Positions 11,076 to 23,532 of a stretch of 64,000 bases of DNA are shown in pieces (position 1 is the first letter of the stretch; every line of letters starts with the position of its first letter). Under the pieces are notes generated by a model. That model had not been told where the DNA came from and made no database searches. It worked only from the letters and a program-made list of their open reading frames with translations. This DNA is from Syncephalastrum monosporum B8922 (taxonomy: Eukaryota; Mucoromycota; Mucoromycetes; Mucorales; Syncephalastraceae). The DNA is taken from positions 163,618-227,617 of the forward strand of contig JNEN01001269.1 of assembly GCA_000697355.1 (NCBI GenBank). The letters are read 5' to 3'. A program made the translations under genes and the position numbers.

Positions 11076-12809
11076 CTAGGTAACCAATGGGCGATTATTT
11101 CATTTGAAATCTACGACAGTCTATACCTTTCTTGGCTCGCTTGTTGGGTGCCAATTCGTCTTTTTCCCACGTAATTCATGCATTCTGGTTTTCATGATAC
11201 CATTTTGAAGAGGGCCAAATCCTGGCCTTTTACTCGACAGATCTGTGACCGCGACCAATGTCATGCTGTACCTTGTCTTATCCAGTAGTCCGATACTGTA
11301 ATATAATAGTGCGGTCTGTCGACCCGTCCATAATATTTATACTTGCATAAATGCTGCATGCAGATGCAGTGAGCCGCCCCACGAGACATTAGCCCATTAT
11401 GTATCCATATCAACTTATTGATATGGACGGATCATATGTATCAATGAAGCAACATCGGCTGCTAGAGACTCCCGCTGTGTCTTCGCTCGATGTATCCTTC
11501 TGTCATGCTGTATCCGAGCATCAAGGGGAGTATAAAAATGTCTCGTTGAATTTTTAATTGTATTTGAGTAGGATTCTTGAGTAGCTTCGGAACCGAATAG
11601 TTCGCTCTACTTGAAGTAGACCACGACCAGCGAGTGATGAACCGTTTTCATGCCAATTTTAGTAACGTACCCAACATTGTGCTTTTTGAAAAACACGTTA
11701 CTCTTATAACGTGATCGTAACCGTGGTTTAGATACAGGCGAGATGCATCCATGGACTCCACTTGAGCTTTTGTTCGTGGGCTATCGCAGCGAGAACGAAC
11801 ATGTCGCACAAGTCAATTAAAACAGAAGAGTCAAACCACTATCCAGAATCCTGGCTATTTTGACAGGCAAACGCTATCGCCGACGTGAAAACAGACAGAA
11901 ATCAGTGCATCAGATCGAGCTCATCGTATTGCTTGACGTATCCTAACGACATACGGTTCGATAAAATTTCCAAGCTTACTCCCTTTCTATCGGTGGTTTA
12001 TTTGACAGATATCTTATTGGTCGTGCTTTGTCGCCGGTACTCCTTGGACGTCTGGGGTACTGATCGATGCTCTGTCTTGCTGATACTGCCCTAAGTTTGG
12101 CCTTTAATATCTTCAGTAGCTACCGGACTGGTCTCGCTAGTCTTTTTTTTGGATCTGGTTCTGTTGGCTGATTCGCTTCAAGTGAACGCTGCAGAGCCAC
12201 ACGAGACGCACTATGAACGTTTTACTTTGTATGCGAGTGTAAGAAAGCTAAAGTCTTATCTGTTGACATATTGAAAACAAAAGATAAATAAAAGGGATAC
12301 AGGGATTTCTCTTAAGATGGAAAATAGGGTCGAGTTCTCGGCGTGGGGCGGCTCTGACGTCCAGCAAGCAGGCTTCTGCTGAATTTTGGGCTTTCGCGCG
12401 TCTCGTGGTCTTGATCTGAGATGGTATAGCTTCCGCATTTCACATGCTTGTAAAAGCTTAAACTCGATCAGACTTACTGATAATACTACGCCACGTCTGG
12501 TATGAACACTCCGCAACGCAAAGGCAGTTGACCGTAACGGCGCAGAAGCTCATGTGCGTGTAGATATTCAAAATAAGACGTGGTGCAGAGAGAGGCATTG
12601 CATAACACAGTGCAGTAGTAGCAGTAGCAGTAGCACTGGTAGTAGTAGTGTTTTTGTCTGTGTTATACCTATTTAGTATAGGAAGGGGCTGCTCTGTTCT
12701 TGGCCAAAAATTAAGCAGCCGGCGTTCCTCAAATTCTTTCATTCTTTTTTTGTACCTTTACTGCGAACCGAGCCAACGCTTCCGCCTTCACCTCTTCGAC
12801 TGGACGACC
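11076..12809. other. Long divergent intergenic region
   Basis: About 1.7 kb between the starts of the inositol oxygenase (-) and CDC50-type (+) genes. The only open frames are short (under 100 codons) and lack family features. The part near 12620-12650 has short CAG/TAG-like triplet runs. No tRNA-like fold or repeat shared with the rest of the window was seen. Promoters of both genes should lie here. Confidence 0.45.
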
Positions 12810-14356
12810 ATGAGTGATGATGGTGACGACAAAAAGAAGTCGCGCAAGCCGGCTGGTTAGTGATAATAAGCTGTGTCTTGGGTCGTCATACTAAAAAAGG
12901 GCCTGTCTGGATAGATGGCGCCTTTCGCCAACAACGATTACCCGCATGGCAGCCTGTTCTGACACCACGCACTGCGTTGCCCACCCTGTTTGTCATTGGC
13001 ATCCTCTTCACACCCATCGGGGGGCTCTTGTACTGGTCTAACACTCGAGTCAGTTGTAGTCACTGCTTTGGTTTGCTCTTTGGCTGATCCCCGAAAATAG
13101 GTGCTCGAGATTATGCTGAACTACACACACTGTAACAAGTACAGCACACCAGTGTACATGGCCCCATCCCTCTACAGTCTCCACTTTTCAGAACCCATCA
13201 ACACTACCGACTACGAATCTCCAGCATACCACGTCCAGAACACCGCATCCTTCCAGAACCCAGACTGGCAGAACCCGAATAACCTCTCCATCCAACAATG
13301 CATAATCGATTTTACTATACCGCAGACCATGACAGCCCCCGTCTTTCTCTATTACCGCCTCACGGGATTCTATCAGAACCACCGACAGTATATCAAAAGC
13401 TTTGATGCCGATCAGCTCTCCGGCAAGCCTGTCTCCGGCAGCGGACTCGGCACAAATTGCAACCCGCTCGCTGTCACTGAAGACGGCACGCCCATATACC
13501 CGTGTGGCCTCATAGCAAACTCAATGTTCAACGGTACGATTGTATAGGACCCTACTCATACGCATATACATACGCATACTCGTACTCGTACTCGTACTCG
13601 TACTCACGCTCCATGTACTAACTTTGAACAGATACCCGCTCCAATTTGACTCGTATCGATAACAACGCAATGACATCCTACTCGTTTGACACGACCAACT
13701 TGGCCTGGCCTACCGACAGGGAGAAATACGGCAAGACCCAGTATTCATCCGCATCCCTGGCTCCACCTCCCAACTGGGCTACGCGATATCCGAATGGTCG
13801 CTATGACGACACGCATCCTCCGCCAGACCTCTCGAAAGATGAGAGCTTCATGGTATGGATGCGCATGGCCGCTCTTCCCGACTTTAGAAAGATCTGGGGA
13901 CGGAACGATGTTCAGACATTGGAACAGGGCCGATATCGAATCTCGATTGATATGAGTAAGTGATATGCACATGCCTTTCTTCTGTTGCTTAACTCTTTTC
14001 AGATTTCGATACGACGCTGTACAGCGGTACAAAGTGGATTGTCATTTCCACAACCTCGCCGCTCGGAGGACGCAACCCATATCTGGGCATCACCTACATG
14101 GCTATCGGTGGTATCTGTCTTCTGTTGGGCATCCTGTTCACCATCAAGCATTGTATCAGGCCACGGTAAGGAAAAATGCACGCAAGAGGGGCGCCACCAT
14201 TGCTAACTAGCATGTTCCTTTCTCAGTGCGTTAGGAGATACGAGTCGTTTGACATGGAACCAGCCTGGCGGTGGCCTACCAAAAGCGGATGTATTCTCTG
14301 AGCAGAACCAGCATACGCGATCGCATGGTTTGTGGCGGAGGAAGGTTGCTAGCTCC
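12810..14356 (+). CDS. LEM3/CDC50-family flippase subunit
   Basis: Six exons (12810-12855, 12915-13048, 13101-13533, 13632-13955, 14003-14165, 14227-14356) give 409 residues. The family forms the beta subunit of P4-ATPases, needed for their ER exit and phospholipid flipping. Family marks include [11 protein letters not shown] near the start, a first membrane span near residues 35-55 ([17 protein letters not shown]), the sequence [11 protein letters not shown] in the lumenal loop, [12 protein letters not shown] before the second span, and the second span near 330-352. Several N-glycosylation sequons and lumenal cysteines fit an ectodomain of about 270 residues. Both termini are cytosolic by family topology. 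Intron 3 carries a CGTACT repeat. All junctions keep frame. Confidence 0.92.
13572..13606 (+). repeat. Hexanucleotide repeat in an intron
   Basis: Tandem CGTACT/CATACT units inside intron 3 of the CDC50-type gene. Confidence 0.75.
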
Positions 14357-14792
14357 TGATCTTTCATCGTCGATTGGTTACTTCGTTCTTTTGATCCATT
14401 GTAGAAGCATGCATGTATACATATTCTCATATCAAGCACAGCAGTAAATGCACCATATATATTACGAAATATTCCGCAGAGATCGTGTTACCGAGCTATT
14501 CTGTCGATGGGGTGGCAAGGTTCGCAGGGATGAGTATTGCTGTAAGCAACGATAATCAGGGCAGTGTTAAATATACATATAAATAAGCATGACATAGGGC
14601 GAAGTGAATAATGGCTATAGTGCGTAAGTGTGCTATTGGAGTCGCGTGGTCAAACTGACTGGCTGCGGGAGAAGGGAGAAATGAAGGGTGTTGTACCACA
14701 TGAACAAATCCAGGACCGTCATAGTGCCACCATACTTTCTTTAATCACTCCATTTCCCTTTTTTTTTTTTTTCACCTTTCGTACTTACAAGC
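14357..14792. other. Intergenic gap
   Basis: Between the CDC50-type stop and the Atg27-like start, same strand. A 14-base T run at 14758-14772 lies about 20 bp upstream of the next ATG. Nothing else was recognised. Confidence 0.5.
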
Positions 14793-16143
14793 ATGAGGCT
14801 TCTCCTCGGTGTGATCCCTCTCCTGCTCTCAGCCTCTGGCACTTTCGCCATTCAAGCCTACTGTGAAAAAGGCTACAAATTGGACAACACGGACTACAAG
14901 TTGGATCTCTCCAGATTGAATAAGTAATCTACTCTCTCTTAACTATACGCGTACTTTGCCATGTTAACGATCCGCTACTTGCTGTCAGAGAATTTGTCCT
15001 CAACACCACGACAGATCAGCCCCCGACCAAAATGGAAACGTCTGTTGCCATTAACGTGTGCGATGCCCTGAAACGACCTGACGGCCTGCCCGAAAAAGAC
15101 TTTTGTCAGCAAGGCGCAGTATGTTCTGCCGTAGATCAAGCGGAGGTGTCAGCGATACTCACTGTTTGGTTTGGTTAGTCTATCTGTCGACGACTGGTGC
15201 TCCGCCACGACGACAAAGACCCGAATCCGTACATCGGCGTAATCCAGGATATCGCTGGCGACTTTAATGATGCTAAAATGAACCCTTCATTCTCTTTACC
15301 CGAATCAGACAAGGACCTGACCAAAGGTATGCTTTAGTTGCTCTCGTCAACCCACGCCACTGACTCTTTTCAGGTGGGACGAAGCTATCGTTGAAATTGG
15401 ATGGACGCAAGTGGGGCGGACAGCAGCAATCCGCGCAGATCATTTTTGAATGCGATGAGGGTGGAAACCGTAACGTAAGAGGTTATAAATTTTCTCGAAC
15501 ATGTGATCTCATCCAACTATGCACTGTTTAGGATGATCCAAAGGCGCCAACGCTCATCTCCTACACGAATGGCATGCTTTTGTTCGAATGGAAAACCGTC
15601 CACGCCTGCGCGTGAGTGAGACCAGAACCTTTTGCGCTGCATAAACTCATTTCATCTGCACAGTCTTAAAGAGGGCGAGAAAGTACCTGATAATAATCCG
15701 CCCAAGGACGATAATGGTGGTCAAGGAGACAACGGTGGTGGTATGTCGGGCGTTGGTATCTTCTTTACCATGTGAGTACTATATATATGCGAGTGTCAAG
15801 TCAATTGTGTGGAACTTATCTTCTATGTTTAGCATCGGTGTTTTGTTGGGCGTCTACTTTGTCGGTGGTGCCTTCTACAACTTTAGAATGTACAATGCAC
15901 GCGGCTTAGACTTGATACCCCATCGTGGTAAGTCTCGCACATCTCTTGTCTATCTCCTATATTCAGTTAACCTTTGCCTAGATTTCTGGTTGGACTTGCC
16001 CTACTTGATCAAGGTTTGTCATGGCATGGGACATAAGAAAAGAGTATGCTCACATGGATTGGTGTATACAGGATCTGATGTCGCACATCAGGGACTCCGT
16101 CTTGTCTCACCGACGTGGCGGCGGTGGCTACGTAGCAGTATAA
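14793..16143 (+). CDS. Atg27-like type I membrane protein
   Basis: Nine small exons (14793-14923, 14989-15118, 15179-15326, 15374-15474, 15532-15611, 15664-15771, 15833-15927, 15982-16013, 16072-16143) give 298 residues. Residues 1-22 are a signal peptide. The lumenal part has the Atg27/mannose-6-phosphate-receptor-homology pattern: YKLDLSRLN, INVCDALKRP, KDFCQQGA, SICRRLVL and IIFECDE, with paired cysteines and a final Trp-x5-Cys. A transmembrane helix near residues 218-240 is followed by a short cytosolic tail (GLDLIPHRDFW, then RRGGGGYVAV). Yeast Atg27 cycles between Golgi, vacuole and autophagosome-forming membranes. The tail ends in a Tyr-x-hydrophobic pattern, but the usual sorting signal should be checked. 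Confidence 0.85.
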
Positions 16144-16752
16144 CTTTCTTATGTTCACCTAGATGTAGCGTTTGTCAGATAAATCATATTATACGAGATC
16201 TTTGTCTCTATACACATCGGTATACAATGCTAGTTTAAACAATGCGTAAATAGCATCAACAAGCGCCTTATCAGCACTGTTCCGAAATAGCATTATAAAA
16301 GAGCACAAGTTAGCTTAACTCGCTTTGCTTGTTCGGTGACAGGCTTTCCAGTACTTCTTTCTCAAAGGAGCATAAACACAGGTTAGCTGTGAATCGTGTT
16401 GGATATCTTATCTCCCCCTCGTCAGCTATTTTAATCCACCGCTAATAGTACAGTATTTCTTACTACTGGTACACTGATAACGTACATACCCAACAATCCA
16501 GGACAAAAAGCGATGAATAGGAGCTGCTGATAAATGTAAGAGTCTCAAAATCTGATATCTATAGTAACGTCATTTCGTCTACTCGGCTCCTTCATACAAT
16601 GTCAAAACTAGGTATATCCAACGCTTATTCACCTACTCACAATTACTCAATACGTGACAAGCGATGATTTTGTATAATGGTACATACACAGACCATAGTA
16701 CACGACAACAATGAAATAAATGGCAACAGAATTACGAAGTCCACAATCTCGC
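16144..16752. other. Intergenic gap
   Basis: AT-rich sequence after the Atg27-like gene. No open frame with family features, RNA gene or repeat was recognised. Confidence 0.45.
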
Positions 16753-17549
16753 TCATTCGATTAAACTTGCAGCACAATGCAGGTGAAGCAATTCATGTTT
16801 ACATATGCATATCAGATTTTGTTTGTTGTTATTTAAAACGTTTCCCTCGCGCAACATAACAGTGTTTACAATATTGCGGCCTGTGCCACTGCCTATAGGG
16901 GAGGGCCGCAGGGCTGAGGTGCTGCATTTAAGGGTCATCCGGTCCAGTTGGCAGTAAGTTTCCTCGACAGTCTTATCCGGCGCCATATGTATAGCACATA
17001 TGCTTCCCGCGGCCTTCCCGACAGCAAGGTTGGCTCTTTTCCTGCTGCCGCTTAAAGTAATAGTGTACCCGCCATGAATGTTTGGTCTGACTATCGCCTC
17101 TGCTTCTGCATCTGCTTCTGCTTCTGCTTCTGCTTGTTTTTCAACGGTAGAAAATGAAGCCCTCGGCCTCAAGGCACTCTGCGATGTATGAGTGCATGAT
17201 TCCATATCTGAGAAGACATCGTACATAGTGAAGGCAAGAGCTGTAGCCGTACAAATGCGTTCCCTTCATATATACAAAAGCAGGCAAAGACGAATGCTGC
17301 ATCTTGCGTTATTGTCACGGGTTCGTCGGAAAACAGAATGAGCGTTGTCGTAAACCCAAACTGGATCAGTCGATACCTCGGTAGGACTATCAACCATGCC
17401 GAAGGGTAGGAAGGCGCGGTGATAACCAGTGTAACCTCAGTGATGAGAATGCAGGGCAACGTGCCGGTGCAGAGCACAGATAGATCACGAGAAGCGTTCG
17501 GACCAGTACACAGAAAAAGAAAAAGAAAAGTGCACAGCAGCCAAGCCAA
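16753..17549 (-). CDS. Doubtful secreted or membrane-associated protein
   Basis: Two overlapping minus-strand open frames may be pieces of one gene. The upstream one (17549-17169) begins MAWLLCTFLFLFLCTG, which looks like a signal peptide, followed by a hydrophobic beta-rich stretch (EVTLVITAPSYPSAW). The downstream one (17226-16753) contains a run of Glu-Ala and Asp-Ala dipeptides encoded by a hexanucleotide repeat. I could not find splice sites that join them convincingly, and I do not recognise a domain. There is a faint likeness to Kre9/Knh1-type cell-wall proteins in the first exon only. It may equally be non-coding. Coordinates span both frames. Confidence 0.25.
17100..17137. repeat. 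CTTCTG hexanucleotide repeat
   Basis: About six near-perfect units; on the minus strand it would encode alternating Glu and Ala. Confidence 0.8.
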
Positions 17550-17712
17550 GTGACAAGCGTGCTGTCGTCTATTCTGTATGTTAAATAAGTTTATTCAATT
17601 GAATCAGCAAACAAAAAAAAATAAGAACAACGGATAGAATTATGATTATATACACAGACGCGTTCGAGTGTAGGAGAAGAGTGAACGCTGGAATGAGAAA
17701 AAGGATGAGACT

Positions 17713-19112
17713 TTACTGAGCGGCTTGTTCAAGGCGTTCGTCGTTGCGATGCAAGTAAGAGAACAGACAGGGATATTTTTGGCGATGGCATTCCTGGATC
17801 GATGCGATTTTGGACCAGACAATCGTGCATACTTTTTCTTGAAGCTTTCGGGTTGCACGCAGCGAGCAAGATTCACGTCGCTGGTGATGAGGCGGCGTAT
17901 AGGAGAGAAGGATATCCCATACAGTCGAGTTGAAAATGGTGCAGTTTTGCTTGGCCTTGTCGTCTTGACTTTCCATCTCCTTTTCATCCGATGGCTCCTT
18001 CTCTTCGGTATCCTCTGTTTCCACTGGACTTTGCTGCTGCTCTTGCTGCTGCTGCTTCTCCTCTGGGTATACGGGACGCTCGTCCTCGGTTATGGTGGAG
18101 ATATCTTTAACATCAGCGGCAACCTCAGTGTTGACCTCAGTCGGGGGCGCAGGGCCGAGGAGCTTGGGCTGCGTTGGAGGGGAGAGCATGGAGAGTTCCT
18201 TGACGCTCATCGACAAGGTATGGGCAAGGACGATCGACATGAGGGCCGGTACCAGTAGCGGATAGCGGGCCAACGTTTCCCGCGAAGCAAAAATGGTGCT
18301 GTTGTTCTTATCTTTCTCGGTAATGGCAGACCAGTCCCAGGTAGGAATGAGAGCATGGTCGACGCGGAAGATATCGCCGGGAGAGAGCGACTGTGAAACA
18401 GAGGATGGGGGCGAGGAAGTGTAGGTCGACGAATCCGAGGACAGTGATGAAGAGGACGAAGAAACGATGGGGGTTGGCGGAACGGGCGAAAAGAGAATTT
18501 CTTCGAGGTTGGAAGACGGGGTATTCAGATTGTACCTGTCGTGCTGAACCAGAGCAAGGTCGAGGCGCATCTGGTCATTTTCTTTTTGAAGGGCAGCAAT
18601 CTTGCCATGAGCATGTTCAAGAGCTTGCTTGAGTTGACCTCGCTCAGTCTTAAGCAAGTCGATTTCTTCTTCAAGAGTTGTGATATACTCTATACCTTGA
18701 GTCAACACGATGCTACACGCATAAACAATCAGGCTAGGAAATTACCCTTTCTCCGCGTACGAAAATTGCGGGCCGAGATTTTGTTGCGCAACTGGCGCCG
18801 TTCTTTGGAGGTCATTTGTTTGAGCTGCGTCTCGCTCAGTACATCTTGTTTTGGCTTCACACGGAAATCGAGGAGACCCACAGAGGATCCAGCCGACTTG
18901 GCCGGTTTCGTGGCTGGCGCCTGACTATCGGGGGGGGGACTGCTACTGCTGCTTGTCGTGCTGCTCTGCTGATCATATTCGGTCATAAAAAAGGTGTCAT
19001 TGGGAAACTCGGCCGGTGCCATGGGAAACGCATCGGCTCGTGAGAGAAACGACTCAATGTCATCATTAGGCAGTTGCAAGAGCCAGTCTAGATTTGTGCC
19101 AGTGTCATCCAT
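17713..19112 (-). CDS. bZIP transcription factor
   Basis: Two exons (19112-18746 and 18689-17713) give 447 residues. The basic region near residues 105-123 (RRQLRNKISARNFRTRRKEY) has the N-x3-A-x3-R signature, and heptad leucines follow (TTLEEEIDLLK, then GQLKQAL and IAALQKENDQM). The intron falls inside the bZIP domain between RRK and EY, a position that fixes the reading frame. The N-terminus is acidic and Ser/Pro-rich, as in activation domains. The C-terminal half has a conserved-looking hydrophobic segment (ARYPLLVPALMS), a Gln/Glu-rich stretch encoded by trinucleotide repeats, and a basic tail. It should bind DNA as a dimer in the nucleus; target genes are unknown. Confidence 0.9.
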
Positions 19113-21200
19113 TGTTTACGAAGAGAGAAAGTTAAAGAAAGGAGAAGAGGAACAGATCTCTAAATTATTATTTTTTTTCTTTCTTCGATTGCTGAGTTTT
19201 ACACATGTGCGACTCAACCAAATCGTCTTTCCTTAAATGGAAGGTTGACGAAGATGTGCGGAAAAGGAAAAAGCTCATATGGCTACAAAAATATGTACCC
19301 CATAGTCGAGAACTGCTGTTCAAATACCACATCAAGATGAGTACCGCTTGGAAAGAGGTTTGCCCATGTTATTTCCCAGAAGATTACGTGAATCGATCTA
19401 CAATAGAGCATCCCCGGACCTAAGTGAATATGGCTATTACTAAAATGGCCTTACCTTGATATGATATTCCGCTGCCCACCCTGCATTCTGCATTCTGCTA
19501 CCCAAGAATGCTGTTGACAGCTGCGGCTTGACGTTCCGTCAATCCTGTTTTTGACTTGGCTTTGTATGCAATGTAAAAATGTTCGTTGCTGAGCACCGTG
19601 TCTTTGGGTCGCTGAGGTCACACAGTGATATTTTGACTCATTTTATGTTTCGTACCCTTTTAAAGACTGATCAACGCAAGCACCGCACGTGGACATGACA
19701 CGAACGGTATCAAGGACTAGAATTCCTGAAAATCCACTTGCATCTACACATAGCATCAGTCATGCTGTTGCCCGAAGTATACTCACATCTATGAATGCAG
19801 TTGCCTGTGGCAATGGAAGAAACAACATAAGCCCACGAGAAAAATGTAGTATATGCAACTCGCCTGTGGGTTTCCGCTCCGAAATTAGTTCTTGCGGCCA
19901 CATACCTGAGTGGGCCGGAGCTGGTCCTTGGTCCTTTATATGCGTTGGTCATTACCTCACCTGTCGCGAAGCAGCTGAATAAGTGCTTCGAGCCACACCT
20001 TAAAATTTTTATTCACAAAACATTACCGATGGACGTGGGCTGATATTTGGCATAAGGTGCATGTCTTTGATAGGGGAATTTAACAGTTCTACTGACAACT
20101 GACCACCTAGGTCATACAACACAAAGTGAAAAAGGAGAAGAGAGGATCAAACACAAGGAAGAAGGAAATGCTTGGGAGAAAGGAGAGGAGCAGAATTGAA
20201 ATCCATGTCAGTGTCTCATATCCACTGTCTGCATATAGATCTGTTTTACATACTTGCAGGGAAAAAAGCGCAGAACAGAAAAGCTCTGCACGAGGTGAAC
20301 GCAAACGGTCAGGGGAATCGAGGACACAGATGAAATCAAAGACGTGGGAATTGTGCTCTGCTAAAATAGCGCTAGATATCGGGTTCTGTCCTTTTCATCA
20401 AAGGCCAATTTGCGAAACCAGCAACAACAACAGCAAAAGAGAAAAAATTAAAACGACTATAGCCGACTCATGATATATGATATTCATGTAGACACACAGT
20501 ACGCGTCAAATGATAATTGTCATGTATACCTTTGGACGAGCTCCGCCTAGATCAGGTTCTACTGTTTCACGTCATATAGGACATATAGCAGAATCGTGTC
20601 GGCCGTTCAAAGATTTGCAGTTGCAGCTGGCGCATCTGGTCAAACTAACTCCAGTCTTACTTGTATCTTTCAGCTTTGCTCCTGATAGTTTTTTTTTTCC
20701 GCAAAGAGAGCAGTTTTGGCTTGAGACTGAGGTCCGTTAGCTGTTTTCATGTGTGCAAGTACCGTATTCTTCCCGTTATCTTGAAGGTACCTAATTCGGT
20801 TGTGTCATAGTGTCGCACTGCTCATCTGTTTTAAAGACAAAGTGTTGCTCATAAAATGCAAACAAAAAATAAACAATATTGCTCATGGTAGCAGGAAAAG
20901 AAGCTGCTGCTAACCAATACGTCGGTTGCGTATTGCTACCACGAGGAAATGATAGATAATGAAGTCTATGAGGTAGTGAAGTCTACGACCTGGCAGCAGG
21001 GCAACGTGTTTATTTCATCTATATTTATCCAGCTGATATGCAAAGCAAATGCGCACTTGTAAACCTAGGTACAGACCCCTATGCTTCTTTCTTAGTGGGT
21101 CTATCTGTATCTGACATGAGAGACAAGTCGTCATCAACCATGGGAACTGTCCTGTCTTCGGAGAGCTGCGGAACGCTCCCTTAAAAGCCGACGTACGACT
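19113..21200. other. Gene-poor stretch
   Basis: About 2 kb upstream of the bZIP gene. Open frames are under 120 codons, without recognisable domains or consistent splice signals. No tRNA, repeat family or transposon end was recognised. Confidence 0.4.
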
Positions 21201-22215
21201 TCAACACCGGCACCGACCGTGACCGTGACCAAGAGGACGACGCATGCTGTGGTAAAAACTAGATTGTACCGCGTCACCTATGAGACAGCATTGAGAGACC
21301 CTGTGCGCTTCTATTGCTGGAAAACAAAAGCTAACCTGGTAGGGATCTTGACCGGCAGTACGAGGCATTGCAAACGTGACGAGACGGTAGCCAAAGTAGC
21401 CTACTGAAAGTGCGCCGCATGCCAAGAGGATGCTTAGCAAAAGAGGCTTGGACAGCGCGTACCAGCCCGAAAGGAAAAAGAGACAGGCCAAGATAACCAC
21501 TAGAGTCACCTCAAGCCCACTGGTATCATAGCCGAGCAAACCAGAGGGTGTGAGCTGAGCGGTGTACGAGGCGATAAAAAAGAGGTCGATCTTCACTACC
21601 GCCGCCAACATTGAGTCGCTTCTGCGGGGAAAGGAAACGTCTTGCTGGTGGTGGTGACGCACGCAAACGATGCAAGCCACACACAAGAGGTAAAAGAGAA
21701 TACTGACTGCCATGATGGCGTATTCCTCTGTGCGACTGAAGCCAAGCGAGCAACCAACCTCTTGAAACTCTGCGATGCGCGTCTTGTCATGCAATACTTG
21801 GAGGCACGCAAAAAGCGTTGCGAGTAAACCTACGTGCGTGAAGGAATTAGAACTGGACTAATGAGAGAAAAAGAAACATACCATAGACAATGGGCGTATA
21901 CGAGCGTATTAAGCTATGAGTGTGCTTCACCGCGTCAATACAGAGTATCGTTTGGTAAATCAGAGATGCAACCACCAGGCCACGGTCGACTAGGCCAACC
22001 AAAGTGAGGCCCAGGGTTGCCTTATTCAGGGTACAACCTGACACAGCTTGTACTTCCTCGTTAATAAGAATGCCCACCAAGGCTGTAACGACAATGATCT
22101 CGGCTGTTAAAAGAGTCATTATAGCTCCACCCTGGTGCCAAGCTGTCTGTGCGAATGATTTTTTGTAGGCACTCGTATGTACATGGCGCTGAAAGGATAT
22201 GGGAATAGTATACAT
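21201..22215 (-). CDS. Polytopic membrane protein, unrecognised
   Basis: Two exons fit: 22215-21882 and 21829-21201, giving about 320 residues. Seven or so hydrophobic segments are visible, for example TAEIIVVTALVGIL, GLTLVGLVDRGLVVASLIY, AIMAVSILFYLLCVACIVCV, TLVVILACLFFL and LLLSILLACGALSVG. The loops are short, and a His-rich patch (RHHHQQD) lies between spans. The start at 22215 is tentative because a possible acceptor lies just after it. The last 45 residues may be replaced by alternative splicing at GTTAGC near 21352. I do not recognise a family; topology resembles sensor-type or MARVEL-like proteins. It lies directly downstream of another unrecognised membrane-protein gene on the same strand. 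Confidence 0.6.
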
Positions 22216-22402
22216 AATGAAAAGGTCGCAACACTGTATGTACAGTAAGACTACGTGTGGATGCCAAAAGAGCAATGGCAAAAATCTATAGTATCGTATG
22301 CGGGAGATAAAAATAGAGGAGAGAAGAGAGAGAGAGAGAACGAGAGAGAGATATGGCAGAAAGGGTATAGATTAGACAGTGATAAAAAGGGGACTTCATC
22401 AA

Positions 22403-23532
22403 TTAATAGCGTTCGCCAGGTGTTGATCCTGATCGCCTGTTGTGATCATGATACGACGCTTCTGCTAAATCTTCATGTCCTGGGTCTGGCCAATGATGCT
22501 GACTCTCAAGATCAATGATATTGCCGCGGTCATCCATGTGGAAGCCAAGCATGGCTGCGCTGGGTTGAATGGATTTTTTGCGAAAGGTTGGGAATCGTTT
22601 CGACCGTTTGGATTTCTTCGTGGTTTGTTTGCTTGATGGCTTTTCGTTGTTGAGAACGATCACGTTGGAGCGCGCGCCCGGACCAGCCATGGGCGGCGGT
22701 GGCGGTGGTGGTGCGACAGGCGGGGGAGGCATGCCTGGCTGCATCATACCGCCCGGTGGCATGCCACCGAGCTCCATCATCTTTTGCTCGCTCACTCGGA
22801 CAGCACCTTGCTTATGACTAAAAGAATAGATACACGCGGCCCAATAGATCTGGTATAGGTTAAAAAATGTACACACAAAAAACAAAGTTAGGACTTACAT
22901 AGAGTATAATCATAATGAAGATGGCGAGAAGTCCAAACTTGGACTCGTCCTCCCAGAGTTTGCTGCAGTTATAGTAGTCATTGGTGTCGAGTCCGAGAGC
23001 GCTGGCAGCCGTGCTGTTGGCAGAGGAAAGCCGATTTGAGGATTGCTGTACACACCAGTTCAGGAAGTCGCCGCGTTTAGTGAGGTAAAGCACCACATTG
23101 ACGAGACCGTCCACCAAAACGAGAACAATAGCGCCCCACAATGCATGTGAGAAGCGTCGCGTGTATTCCCACCTATTCTATAAAAGTGGTCAGATACACA
23201 TGGTATCAACGCTATTTTGACTTGCCATAAAGAGGGAAAATAGGCCAAAGAAAGCTACTATAGTGAGTAACAGGTTGACGACGCCAAAGACGATGAGCGG
23301 AGGAGGGTCGAGGTAAGAAAAGAACGCTATACATGGACATATAAGGTTTTTGAAGCACTTGAAGAAGCAATACGTACGGCTGAGATTTTGGAAAGAGATA
23401 ATGGAAAAATACAATGAAAGACCCTGCGCGAAAAAGCATTAATAAAGAGTCTCCATTGTTCAATGATTGCTTACCGCCCATAGCAAGCATGAAAACGTAG
23501 CACCGACTCGCAAGTGAATACAGCCGCAACAT
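22403..23532 (-). CDS. Four-span membrane protein with Pro-rich tail, unrecognised
   Basis: Exons 23532-23475, 23326-23226, 23177-22899 and 22849-22403 join in frame to 294 residues. About four hydrophobic segments are seen: CYVFMLAMG/AFFSYL, IVFGVVNLLLTIVAFFGLFSLFM, ALWGAIVLVLVDGLVNVVLYL and FGLLAIFIMIILYIYWAACIY. A lumenal loop with cysteines lies between spans three and four. The cytosolic tail has Met/Pro/Gly runs, a Lys/Arg cluster and an acidic end. The intron 23178-23225 begins GCAAGT, a GC-AG intron; only this choice keeps frame. A 46-nt block at 23378-23423 inside intron 1 looks like a coding exon but would shift the frame. The family is unknown; MARVEL-type proteins are the nearest idea. 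Confidence 0.65.
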
